The notes under the pieces were generated by a model. The model was not told the DNA's origin and ran no database searches. It saw only the letters and a list, made by a program, of their open reading frames with translations. From Theocolax elegans (taxonomy: Eukaryota > Arthropoda > Insecta > Hymenoptera > Cerocephalidae), in assembly GCA_026168455.1 (NCBI GenBank), contig CM047428.1:36135255-36199254 (forward strand): a stretch of 64,000 nucleotides of DNA, written 5' to 3'. The translations under genes were made by a program, and so were the position numbers. Positions 23,481-34,979 of this stretch are shown here, one piece after another (position 1 is the first letter of the stretch; each line of letters begins with the position of its first letter).

Positions 23481-25014
23481 TCTTTTAGTGGAGTTGGGGA
23501 AGGGGATGCGTACAATGAAAGTCCACCTTACACGCACATACCGGGGAACGCGGCACCGACGGCGACGATCGTGCGGCACTAGGCGAGGTGCGCGGGCAGG
23601 GGGGAATCACTCGAGCAGCGAGAGTGTTGCGCGCGCGAAGAGCACGAGTGAGCGACCGTAGTGGGATAATGGGTGGGAGCGCGCGGAGCGAGGGGAGCGC
23701 GCGAGTAGAGTAGGAGTCGCGGTATACCTAATGTATGCGTGCGAAGGTATACCGCGGCATACTAGAATATATATAGATATATATAGATATAGGCGGCGCG
23801 CACACCTATGTAAACGTGTATACTGTTATATATAGCGCGCACACGTATATTATTATATAATTAATTAATTTAGCTAGATAGCGTTGTTGATTAAAGGAAG
23901 AAAAATATGGAAATCCGTCGGTAGAGTTTAGGGCGCTTGGTAATAATTTTTGAATGTATATAGTTGTAAATAGTAGTCGGAATTAAATTTTTAATTGTTG
24001 TGTGAGTGTGTCGGGAGTAGTTAGTATGAATTATATAGCCGGTAGGCACGGGGCGGCAGCACCGAATGGGTTACCGATATGGTAATTAATTATTTGTATT
24101 GCGCGCCTTCCGAGTGTCGGGGATGATTGGTTGCGTGATCGACCCAATAATGAACAGGTTGGTGGTGACGTAAACCACTATTATTGGATAATCGGCCTTG
24201 ACGGAAATAAGATCAAGGCTGACTACGCGTATCGATCACGCAATCAACCACCCTAATCAACGCCGGTAGATAAGGAGTATTGTAAGATAGAGCAGGATAG
24301 CGATAGGGTGGGGAGGAAAATCCTTAATTGTGGGGATCAAGCCACGCCGCGAGCCGGATGAAGAAGCCGGTCTCGAGGATTCGCTACCTGATCGTCCGAC
24401 GAGGCAGTCGATTTTTGTAGAGTAGAGTATTTGAGCAGAGTAGCCATTTTTATTGTTGCGAGTTGAGTTAGAGTAGTAGTCGAGTAGAGTAGGGTCGAGC
24501 GGAGTTGTCTTGGAGCTGAGAAGAGTTATTAGGCGAGTAATCTTTACGGTTAGCCCGACGGGCGGCCGAATTATATTAATATTATATTTTATATATTTGC
24601 CGGACGGACGGAAATCGAGTGAGTGTGTGCACGTGTGTGTGAGCCGGTCGCGGATCGCGTTAATATTGTGTCGGTGCCGGAGTTTGTTATATCTTTTTCT
24701 TACAAGTTTGAATAAATTACGTGAAGTTGATAATTCGTGAGTGTTATTTCATATTTCCCTTTACTCTAAAAGCCGCCGGTTCCGAGGTGGTTAGCCGTCG
24801 GGATTCCCTCTGTGACGAGGAGTCGAGGTGAGGATTTGCCGGGTTGCCGAGTAATGTTGTAAAGTAATTATTTCTTTTAATTTAAATATCGCCAGGCGCC
24901 CAATTAAATACAAATCGGCGATATCTAGCCATTTTTAACGTCGCTACGACGGAACCTCCGCCGGGTTATAATTTAATCTAATTAAATTCTTCCCGACGAA
25001 AAGTAGCGTCGCAG
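23481..25014 (+). other. GC-rich non-coding block, possible LTR
   Basis: Long GC-rich interval without a convincing ORF. It contains a 17-bp imperfect inverted pair (GATTGGTTGCGTGATCG near 24125 and its complement near 24232), AATAAATTACGTG near 24712 that could be a polyadenylation signal, and an inverted pair AACGTCGCTAC/GTAGCGTCGC near 24938 and 25003. The composition and AATAAA suggest an LTR or leader of a retroelement cut at 25014 by the LINE fragment. No second copy is present to prove it. Confidence 0.3.
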
Positions 25015-26036
25015 TGTATAGCTATTGATAATGTCATGGATATCGCGCTTCGTTACGGAGATAAAGATGTTCTCATACTGACTGATTCCTTGAGCGTTCT
25101 TCAATGTCTTTAATTCAAAAATTGATTCCGCTACCCTAAACCCTTACATCTTATCAATAAAACAAAAATATAATACATTTTTCAAAACAAATAAAAACAC
25201 CGCAATAAAATTTATATAAATACCATCGCATACAGGAATCAGACAGAATGAAAGAGCAGATGAGCTGGCAAAAGAGGCCACAAATAATAGGTATAATGAT
25301 TGTAACAAAGTTCCTTTCTCTGATGTCAACGAAAATTTACGAAAAAATACTTATCGTAATACGTTTAATACTATCAAAAAAGAAGCAAAAAAGAAAGGAG
25401 CTTTGTATTTTAAGCTGTATGTCAACGAAAAAATAAACCATGGTTTGCGACAACAAACATAATCAGAGAAATTACAGTAATGATAAACAGAGCTTGAGGC
25501 CTGCGATGGCTCGGTCGGTAGGGCGTCGGGCTCGTAATCTGGAGGTCCCAGGTTCGATTCCCGGCCCCGGCCGATTGACACAAGCACCACTGGCGAATGT
25601 ATTTTCAACAAGTGCTTTCTTCACCAAGACATCGTATGACCTCCGTCGCTGATTAGCACCGGTTTGGGAGCATAAAAAGAGCGACGTTAAAATAATAAAA
25701 AAAAATAAATAAATAAACAGAGCTAGATCAAATCACTATCAGTTAGCGGAATCGCTTGCGAAAATAAATGTAGTAAACTCCGCAATTTGTCCATGCGGAA
25801 ATATGAGGAAAATATTAATCATGTCTTGTGGCAATGCACTTTATATGATAACCAAAGAAAAAAATTAATAGTAAATCTTGAAAAACTGCGTTTATATTTG
25901 CCCCTCAATATTCAAATGCTAATAAAAAAACCTCATATAAAAGCGTGTAAGAATGTACATTTATTCCTGAAACAATGCAAATTAAAAATTTAATTTGCAT
26001 TGTATTATTAATAAGAAAAAAGAAAAGAAAAAAAAG
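25015..26036 (+). pseudogene. LINE copy 2: 5'-truncated ORF2 end
   Basis: Matches LINE copy 1 from about 21266 to 22055: the RNase H second half, the C-terminal zinc finger and part of the 3' UTR. It starts abruptly in the RNase H domain (5' truncation) and its ORF would end at 25993. A SINE interrupts it at 25495-25712. Base differences from copy 1 are few. Where copy 1 has eight A's, this copy has seven, which keeps the terminal frame open. Confidence 0.9.
25495..25712 (+). mobile_element. tRNA-derived SINE, copy 2, inside LINE copy 2
   Basis: Same family as 9541-9751, with boxes A and B intact and an A-rich (AAATAAATA) tail. Target duplication ATAAACAGAGCT at 25483-25494 and 25713-25724. 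The uninterrupted site is present in LINE copy 1 near 21734, which proves the insertion and its boundaries. Confidence 0.95.
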
Positions 26037-26046
26037 AATTTTAGTC

Positions 26047-26182
26047 CATCTTTGTACATTTCCGTACATTTCCGAATATTCTTCGCGAAATTTTTGTCAT
26101 TCCCTGTACCGAAATGTACAAAAATATGCAACAGTTGTCCGCTAATGTACAAATACCATTACTTTCACCAGGGCAACTGTCG
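26047..26182. repeat. GTAC-rich block, right CACCAGGG end
   Basis: Ends ...TACTTTCACCAGGGCA, the inverse of the left end near 22284, and shares the TGTACATTA-type interior. It could be the partner terminus of one large element or an independent relative. Confidence 0.5.
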
Positions 26183-26876
26183 TTTATACACTTAAGGAAT
26201 GTACTAAGGAATACTTATAAACTTTACCTTGGCGCTGCTTGAATGCATATTATAAAAATTATTATACACAAAATATAAATTAAAAAAGTAATCTCATTTA
26301 TACCTGTATCTATTTCCAGTCAAGCAGGTCGTACAACAATATGATTTGTTCACTCGTCCATTTTTGTAAAATAGCCGATTAAATGCACATATGATATGCA
26401 ACATAAAAAAATTTGTTTATCAGCAAAATTTATTTATATTTTATGTTTAATAATTTTATGTATTTTAATGTCAAAAATGAAAAAAAAATTAATAAATTAC
26501 TGAAATACAAAGCAATATTTTAACTTATTTATTACAAATTGTATATAGCAGACTAACCTCAGAACATCAATTTCTTTTTAAATTTCAAGATTGTGTGGTA
26601 AGTACTATTGTACTGAGGTTGTTCTTGCGCGTGAGAAGTGAGAACATCAAATATGGTATATAAAACCATCCCACAACAGTGTCATTATATTTATTATATC
26701 ATATACTATTCCGGCTTGTCCATAATCTCAATTAACTACCATATGAATCTTTTTCATTAGAGAAATATATAAGTAAGTACTTAGACTTATGCTTGTGTTT
26801 TTATAATGAATCCCTCATGATATCTCAATGTTTTCCACATTGACCAAAATAATTTAAAAAACAATATATTATAATT
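26183..26876. other. AT-rich stretch without genes
   Basis: No coding signal or recurrent repeat noticed. Confidence 0.5.
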
Positions 26877-27835
26877 AAGTGGATGCTTTATCGTTCTCTA
26901 TCCTAATTAAAAATACTAAATAATCATTTTATTTTCTATATAAAGCCAATATATGTGTTCGATACTTGGCCAAGTACATGATATTTAATAATTATATGGA
27001 CTATAACACATGTAGGATGATATTCTTTCCAACGTTAAGTGAAAAGATTGCTTAATAGTTATATATACTGACTTAAATAATTTAAAAGAATGTTGATAAG
27101 TTATTGTTCTGTTTACCTATATATTTATTGAATCCCTTTTTTAATATTTAAATAAAATCAACGTATCAGTTGTTTGGTAAGTGTTAAAACCATTTAATAA
27201 TTTTGTAACTTTCACATGCCTATAATGATTCTTATTGTAGTGCCGTGTGACCTGAGTGTTTGATAGTGACACTGACTAATATATATAATTAAAAAGAAAC
27301 ATATTTAAGTGGATGCTCTATCATTCTCTATCTTAATTAAAGTTACTGAATAATCATTTTATTTTCTATAAAGCCAATATATCTGTTAAATTCTTTGGAA
27401 GTACTTAATATTTAATAATTATATGAACTATAACATATGTATATAGGATTATTTTTATTCCAATGCTGTGTAATATGAATGATAGTCACATTAACTAACA
27501 TAATTCAAAAAAATATAGTATAATCAAGTGGATGCCTTATCATTCTCCAACCTTATTATTATAGCTACTTTAAAACAATTTTTTATTATATATAAACCCA
27601 ACATATGTGTTTGATGCATTGGCAATTGGGAAAGTCATTAATAATTTTGTAACTTTTATAACTTTTATAGTGGTAACTCTATAATTCTCCATCCTTATTA
27701 AAGTTACTGAATAACCATATTTATTTTCTATAAAGGCAATAAGTGTTTGATTCTTTGGCAACTGTATAATATTTAATAATTATATGAACTAATGGGTATA
27801 GGATTTTTTTGTTTCAAGGTTAGGTGAAACAAATA
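26877..27835 (+). repeat. Four irregularly spaced diverged repeat units
   Basis: Units start near 26877, 27306, 27525 and 27668. Each begins (A)AGTGGATGCTTTATC-like, then ATTCTCTATCCTTATTAAAG, TTATTTTCTATAAAGCC and AATATTTAATAATTATATG. Spacing of about 430, 220 and 140 bp shows unequal loss or gain between units. Confidence 0.75.
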
Positions 27836-28600
27836 TCACGTATAATTTTTTTCAGTTTTTTATTTCCGTATTTACAGAAAATTTTTGGATTTTTAAAAGT
27901 AGATCCATGTAATTTAACTATCACATCTTAAAATATAAAATATTAACGTAAAAACAAAAATTATGTGACTTAAAATCGTTCAAGGCACTAACTAAAGTGT
28001 ATTATAGATGAATGTACGTAATAACTCGGCCAAATTTTTATCGATTTTACTGAAATTTATGGGGTTCTTCTTTTTTTAATATGGAAAGTATATGATTATA
28101 TTCCTATCTATATCACTAAAAAGACTATTAATTGTTAAATCGTATTATGTGGATTATTTCGAAAAGTGTCGGTAAACACTATAATTATGGACGAAATGTT
28201 CGTCTCAAAATTACAAAACTTTTACGTATTAGGTTCTTTGTGATTAGAACAGTTTTCTTTCAAAAATAAACATACAAAAACGAAATGCAATGAGCATAAT
28301 GAAAAGACGACTAAAGCACGTTTTTTCATAATAGATTCAAATGTATCGGTTATACATGAAACATTTTAATTTATAAAATATTCGTTTTAAAATTACAACA
28401 AACATTCCTTTTCGAGGAAGCTATATAATAGTAAAATTTTTCGATTTGTTAAAAACATGTTAGAAAATGTGGGTTGGACAAGAAGTTTCCTTTCATTTTT
28501 CCGAATCCGTAAAAACTGATTTTTTGATCTATAGATTTAATTTTGAAGTAATTTTCGATTTTAACCATAAAAAGTTTCTGCAATTGAAACTACTGAAATC
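27836..28600. other. AT-rich stretch without genes
   Basis: No coding signal. The last 40 bases hold one diverged copy of the internal repeat of the inverted-repeat arm that follows. Confidence 0.5.
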
Positions 28601-29213
28601 AAAATAGCAACGGCAAGTCCACATAGAATTTGTGCCTCTAAACAGTACTTTATATAAAACACCTTCCACGACGAAAGTGTCAACATTCGCAAGTATTGTT
28701 CACACTTTTAAAAATGTTATCTGATAAAAACATCCTTAATTCTTACTCCCATTCTAGTTTTACTTATATTTTGCTTAAACTTCATAGAGTTTCTACAATA
28801 GAAAATACTGAAATCAAATCGACATAAGCAACAAGTATCTTTAATTAAATATTTATATATTTTTTTTTTAAACTCCATAAAGTTTCTGTAATAGAAAGTA
28901 CTGAAATCAAAGCGGAATAATCGACAAGTATTTTTTACGATACCATATTGTATTTTAATTAAAATTTATATATTTTGCTTAAACTCCATAAAAAGTTTCT
29001 GCAATAGAAAGTACTAAAATCAAAGCGGAATAATCGACAAGTATTTTTTACCATGTAATGTATTTTTTTAAATTAAACTTTTATATATTTTGCTTAAACT
29101 CCATTAAAAGTTTTTATTTTCTACAAAACTGATAAAAACGAAACTTCTTTTTTTTATTCTCTTTAAATAAACAATGTCTATCCTTTCCGTGCTTTACATC
29201 AATAGATAAAAAA
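28601..29213 (+). repeat. Left arm of a 2.2-kb inverted repeat
   Basis: Complementary to 30105-30815. Inside the arm a 115-130-bp motif containing AAACTCCATAAA, GTTTCTGCAATAGAAAG and AAAGCGGAATAATCGACAAG is repeated about four times. The inner end reads CTATCCTTTCCGTGCTTTAC. Confidence 0.9.
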
Positions 29214-29277
29214 TATAAGTCTTTTATATAAACATGCATATGCAATTCGCTATTTAATTCAAATCAGACGTATTATT

Positions 29278-29960
29278 GAAAATTCGTGAATTTATTGCTT
29301 GTTTATATTATAAGTTATATGATAAATGAATTTATTGAAATAAATTCATAATATCATATAACTATTCACTATATCTATAATCTATAATCTATAACTATTC
29401 AATAAATTCATTTATCATATAACTTATAATATAAACAAGCAATAAATTCACGAATTTTCAAATTATACGGCATTAGATCACAAAAATGCCTTATGTGATA
29501 ATATTCTGACGATTAAGACATTAGTTCTATGTAAGTGCGTTAGGGGGCTACCTGTTAATATGTGGCACTTAATAAAGTTTGCTATCGGTAGGGCATATAT
29601 ACCCCATGTCTTCCTCGTCGGGATAGAGCTGATTTTCAAAAATTTGTATATCTTTCATCTGTATCTAGAGACGAGATGCCTGGACTCTACTGATGAGCCC
29701 ACCAGGCATACTCAGGGCGAAATACAATAAATTTTCTTTTCTTTTCTTATTTTTTTCCATCTTTTTAAGTTTTTATTAATTTTATATTACAATCAATTAA
29801 ATTTTATATATTTTTATTGACTTAGCTTGTCTTAGTCTTTTTTCAAACACTCATCCTGTAAGGTTTCTATAGTGGCTGGTATTAATACAGTCCGCCTTAC
29901 TTGAGTTGTGAGGAATATTTCTTTGGCTTGTGGAGATCAATAAATTCATTTATCATATAA
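29278..29960 (+). mobile_element. 683-bp insertion carrying a hammerhead ribozyme
   Basis: Flanked by an exact 13-bp duplication CAGACGTATTATT (29265-29277 and 29961-29973). It begins with a small inverted pair (about 29278-29337 and 29398-29460) and ends with AATAAATTCATTTATCATATAA, a phrase also present in that pair. The middle is less AT-rich and includes the ribozyme at 29660-29726. No ORF. Duplication length and lack of terminal inverted repeats suggest an RNA-mediated insertion (SINE, LINE tail or retrozyme-like), possibly with 5' inversion; class not assigned. Confidence 0.7.
29660..29726 (+). ncRNA. Type III hammerhead ribozyme
   Basis: All conserved parts are present in order. Stem III TGTA (29660-29663) pairs with TACA (29723-29726). 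The cleavage triplet is A-U-C, with predicted cleavage after C29665. Stem I TAGAG/CTCTA is at 29666-29670 and 29685-29689. The core CTGATGA is at 29690-29696, stem II GCCC/GGGC at 29697-29700 and 29715-29718, and core GAAA at 29719-29722. Loop I ATGCCTGG (29676-29683) is exactly complementary to loop II CCAGGCAT (29702-29709), allowing an 8-bp loop-loop contact. Hammerheads self-cleave RNA; in repeats they usually process transcripts into unit lengths. Confidence 0.85.
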
Positions 29961-30104
29961 CAGACGTATTATTCACAAGTAAGATGGCAATCCAACGTGT
30001 GGTGCAAGTATTATTTTATTTAAAGAGCATAAAAAAGAGAAAAATTACTTTTTTATTAGTTATGCAGAAATTAATTTTGCACAAGTGAATTATTATTCTA
30101 TAAA

Positions 30105-30815
30105 ATTTTTTATCTACTGATGTAAAGCACGGAAAGGATAGACATTGTTTATTTAAAGAGAATAAAAAAAAAAAAGTTTCCTTTTTATCAGTTTTGTGGA
30201 AATTAATAAAAACTTTTAATGGAGTTTTAGCAAAATATATAAAAGTTTAATTTAAAAAAATACAATGTATTACATGGTAAAAAATAGTTGTCGATTATTC
30301 CGCTTTGATTTCAGTACTTTCTATTGCAGAAACTTTTTATGGAGTTTAAGCAAAATATATAAATTTTAATTAAAATACAATGTATGGTATCGTAAAAAAT
30401 ATTTGTCGATTATTCCGCTTCGATTTCAGTACTTTCTATTGCAGAAACTTTATGGAGTTTAAGCAAAAAAAATATATAAATATTTAATTAAAGATACTTG
30501 TTGCTTATGTCGATTTGATTTCAGTATTTTCTATTGCAGAAACTCTATTAAGTTTAAACAAAATATAAGTAGAAATAGGATGGGAGTAAAAATTAAAGAT
30601 TTTTTTATCAGATAACATTTTTAAAAGTGTGATTGGAAACCATACTTGCGAATGTTGACGCTTTCGTGGAAGGTGTTTTATATAAAGTACTGTCTAGAGG
30701 CACAAATTCTATGTGGAATATTTAATAATGAATAATAAAATTTCTGAAAGTGAAACTTTAATAAATATATAAAAAATTTCTATTGACATCTACAAAATAC
30801 TTGCCGTTGCTATTT
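30105..30815 (-). repeat. Right arm of the 2.2-kb inverted repeat
   Basis: Inverse of 28601-29213, with the same internal tandem motif. About 80 bp of unmatched sequence (about 30717-30797) interrupts it near the outer end, after which ACTTGCCGTTGCTATTT resumes the match. Confidence 0.9.
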
Positions 30816-31756
30816 AAATAAATGTACTTTATGTTTCTCCTTCCAAAAATAAATAAAACGAATGCATAAGCAAAAATCGTTACTTACTTATTATTCATCC
30901 AATATTTCGGCCCATCATTTAAATTAGAAAGACACAGAAGAAATAAATTTTTGACGTGTAACCTTCAAGTTTGAACAGCAACAAAACTACGTTGTAAAAA
31001 AATGCAATGCTTATCAATGTGTAAGTACGTCTGTAAAACGAGTTCAACTTTATATTATGTCTAAACGGTAGCTCAGTAGCAGCTCTTCAAGTTTCAACAC
31101 TGATATGCGCAACACAGTGGCGCCACATGTCGACGATTTTCAGTTGTATATGCGTTATGTACGTCGGGCATCTTATGTTCGAAAATTTTTACAGTATATT
31201 GAAAGATAGTAAAAGATAATTTTCAGTTTATTATAACTCATTTACCTTTGCAAAGTTTGAGTGAAAGTGAAAACAATTGCGAGAAATCTCTGAGTATGAC
31301 CGAAATCGTGATGGTTTCGTTACCAGAATAATGACAACAAATATTTCTATTAATTTATTAATTAATTTCCTATGATCGCCTATTTTAATCGTAAAGTTAA
31401 AATTGATTTGTTCGATTACCAAAATTTAATTTTATTATTCTCGTTTACGTAGATTGTATAAATACTTTATTACGAGCAATTTGCTATAAACAATAGCAGG
31501 TAAAATATATTGATAAAAAATAGGTTAGCTATAAAAGTTACATAGATGCAATTATCTTTGCCAAATAAAATGTTAGGTAAAAGTTTAGTTTTCATTTTGA
31601 AGTTATTAATTTATATTTAATTATGATTAATATTTAATTAATTTAATAACATTCTGTATAATCGTAATTTTGTTATGTTACTTAAGTTAAAAAATCTTCT
31701 TCGAAAATATAGTCGTTATAAAAATCACAACCAAGGATACAATTGATAGTGCGAGT
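30816..31756. other. AT-rich stretch without genes
   Basis: No coding signal or repeated structure noticed. Confidence 0.5.
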
Positions 31757-31815
31757 GCGAAGCTTTCTTAACAAAGACATCGAATGACGACGGAAAAGAG
31801 CGATGTTAAAGAAAA
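31757..31815 (+). mobile_element. Diverged tRNA-SINE 3' fragment
   Basis: GCTTTCTTAACAAAGACATC, then GAATGACGACGG and AAAAGAGCGATGTTAAAG, follow the body and tail of the SINE at 9541-9751 with substitutions and a deletion. No promoter boxes remain. Confidence 0.65.
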
Positions 31816-33129
31816 TGTCACAGGGCTACCATTACAAAATTTAAGAAAATAAAATGTCTGCGAGATACCTTCAAGAAGCACCTTGTACTTCTCAGCAATC
31901 GATATGGGGTTTAAAGGTCCGGAAAGCCGATATATCGGCTCAAAAACATAATGCTAGGATACCTCTTTACCCTTAAGTAAATTGATGCGCTAAGTTCGTA
32001 TCTGAAGTTGGTTTGACCTTATTACTTCAGAGTCAAGGTCAATAAAGGTAATTTGAAGGTCAAACCGAGAAATATGGTTTGAATAATTGCTAAAGATCTT
32101 TATGTTTTTGGAGATACTGAATTCGGGTTTTACATCATTTTGATCTCAAATAGAAAGAGAGATGAAGATTTCTCTAAGGTCAGGTTGAGAATATACCCAG
32201 GGAAATATTTAAAATTGATTTTTATGTTTTTGAGTACGTTTGACACTGAATTTTCTCATTCAACCAATCGCATTTTTATCAATATTATTATTCAGATTTT
32301 CTGAATCCATTCTCGTGAAAGTAGTTTGCTAGTAAAATTACAGAAATACTTTGTGCTAGAAACGTATATATCATCATAATTTAGATCCTACAATTATAAC
32401 TAGAAATTTATTGTAGAAGAAAAAAAAGTAGAGGATAATGCTTGATTTTTGAGCATACGCATGATAATAGCAGATCATGTGTTTCTAGCTATTCGTTCTC
32501 AAACAGTATCGTAATAACAAACAACGTAGTGACGTAGTTCAAACAGTATTTCAACGTGATCGTGAAATACTAAATGAAGGTACCAGGTACAAAATCATAG
32601 AGGATACACTTGACAAAAGCGTATCATGCTGTGACATAAGTCACTTATTGTACGCCTGCATGCAGGCAACCACCGACGCGGAAGAGAGAAGACTTGAAGA
32701 TTCGCTTGCTACAAGCTTTTGCTAACCATTGCTCTACCGTCACTCTACCGTTACAATACTTTCGTACTTTTCATTCCATCGTTTGAGATGAATATCTTCT
32801 CTCGTTTTTTACTTTGATAATAATTTTTACTATCTTGCCTACGGAATACTTTTTAATTTTGAGTTGGTCCATAGATATAAAATTGTGGTATTCAGCGTAA
32901 CAATTCATAGAGTTTATCACCAGTCTACAACAGAAATTTCCTTTCTTGAGCCAAAATAATGAGTGCTTGGTGTAGTGGTAAATCAGAACCAGAAGAGGAG
33001 TATGCTGCCAATAGGACTGGTAAATCACAACCAAATGCTTCTTCACAAATCTTCATCAGAGTCCTGAGAGAGATGACGGTATATTTTTCGATTCTTTATA
33101 TTTCTTTTCCATAAAAGATTTTGTAGGTC
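31816..33129. other. Left flank of the piggyBac remnant
   Basis: Contains a palindrome AGCCGATATATCGGCT (31925-31940) that recurs near the other side of the transposase (34685-34700), and a hairpin of GGTTTGACCTT and its complement (about 32010-32070). The part after 32949 may be the poorly conserved transposase N-terminus. No other coding signal. Confidence 0.45.
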
Positions 33130-34316
33130 ATGCTAATTGTTATGAAAATATTCCTATACCAGACATATACTATACAGCATACTCCATTAACTTACTTTGA
33201 ATTCTTTATAGATTCGAATATTTTCAAAGTAATTTTGGAACAAACAAATCTCTTCCAGAAGCAAAATCCCGATCCATTCCATTCTAATATGGCTGCATGG
33301 AAAGATGTAACAGTAGAAGAATTGCGAATCTTTCTTACTTTAACTATCAACATGGACTATGTTCGTAAGTGTAATGTCAAAGATTATTGGAGTATGGATC
33401 CTCTATTATCCAATCCAATATTCAGAAAATACATGACCCGTAATAGATATCTCCAAATTTAACGTTTTCTGCATTTTGGAAATAATAGGAACAATGCATA
33501 ATCCTATAAGAACCACCCTCTGAAGAAAATTGAACCTGTAATAGATATTCTAAATTAGAAATTTTCCTCTACTTTGCATCCTGTGAAAAACCTTTGCATT
33601 GATGAAAGTTTGATACTGTGGAAAGGAAGATTGAAGTTCAAGTAATATTTACCCTTAAAAAGACACAGGTTTGGTATGAAACTTTTCAAATTGGTTGATT
33701 GTGAGACTGGATTCCTATTACGATTCATTATCTATACAGGAGTTGATACAGATTATGAAAAATTTGATTTGGCAATCTCTGGAGATATTGTAGTTGAGTT
33801 CCTAACACCATATTTCAACAAAGATCATGTTATCTCCATAGATTGGTACTCGTCTTCTCAAGTTGCTAATTTTCTCCATGACAAAGATACTGGTATGTGT
33901 GGGACCGTGAAGAAAACCAGAAAAGGAATGTCCAAGCTTGTTAGTAAATTGATTCGAGGTGAAATTGAAATAGCCCATACCGATTCTTGGTTAGCAATAA
34001 AGTGGATGGATAAGAAGAAGTTTACATGATAACAACAATCCATGAAGTTGGTTACGCAAGTGCAGGGAAGACATGTTCGAGTACTAATAAAGATATTATA
34101 AAACCAATATGTATAGTGGACTACAATAAAAATATGGGAGGGATTGACAACATAAACAGACAACTTTCATTGATAGAAACGATTAGAGAATCTACTAAAT
34201 GGTATCATACTTATGAATGTAAAACTTGTCTAGTTATTCTATGTATAGATCCGTGTTTTGAAACTTATCACACCAAAGATGTCATAAAGTCAGATGTTAT
34301 CGATACATTCATATAG
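33130..34316 (+). pseudogene. piggyBac-type transposase (DDE_Tnp_1_7), inactivated
   Basis: One frame runs from 33130 to about 34027 through four stop codons (first at 33460), then continues after a one-base frame change to 34316. Recognisable parts: DPLLSNPIFRKYMTRNRYLQ; LCIDESLILWKGRL (first catalytic Asp); VISIDWYSSSQVANFL (second); MGGIDNINRQLSL (third), followed by TKWYHTYECKTC. The three catalytic Asp positions survive. The C-terminal Cys-rich domain is not evident. The family moves by cut-and-paste at TTAA sites. Matching AGCCGATATATC palindromes lie outside on each side, but no clear TTAA-flanked inverted repeats were found. Confidence 0.88.
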
Positions 34317-34979
34317 ATCTTAGAAGAGCAATGTGAGAAAAATACAAAATAGACTTCTGACAAAATGGAAAAATGTATAAAAAATGGAAAATGTATAAAA
34401 AAAATAGGAATATATAAAAAATAAAATAAATGAAAAAAGGAGCCACATTACTCTCTACGTCCATGTCGTTAGCTCTGGATAAAGCAGAAGGAGAGTAGGT
34501 CTAAAAACTCCACATTTCTAAAAAAAACGAATCAAAACACGTCATCTTGTTTGACCTCGAATGACCGTGATCATGACCAGTTATGACCGATTAAACTCCT
34601 GATTTGGATGCAGTCCGTCTCAAGATCTGAGAATATTCCTATTTAACCGAACTAAAAATTTTTCACGACCCGCCAGAGCCAGAGAGCCGATATATCAGCT
34701 CGGTTCATGTTAGGAACATTGTACATAGTTGTTGGGTCGTACAAGACATAAATTTGGGCGCATTCAAAGGAGGTTTCGAAACCTCAAAACCCGGCCTTTT
34801 AAAGCATAATATAGGATCATTACGCGTATTGCAAAATAGTATATTCTTACGTATAAATAAACAGTAATGAAAGCATATTGCGAAAAAATTCTTGTAGTAC
34901 TACTAACTTGAAATCAAGGCCAAAAAATGTATGCCTGAGTTAATGTCTTTTTCAAAAAAATTCTGAGTTAAAGCAGTTT
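34317..34979. other. Right flank of the piggyBac remnant
   Basis: Non-coding. Holds the second palindrome-like AGCCGATATATCAGCT (34685-34700), followed by CATGTTAGGA, which echoes CATAATGCTAGGA after the left palindrome. Confidence 0.45.
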
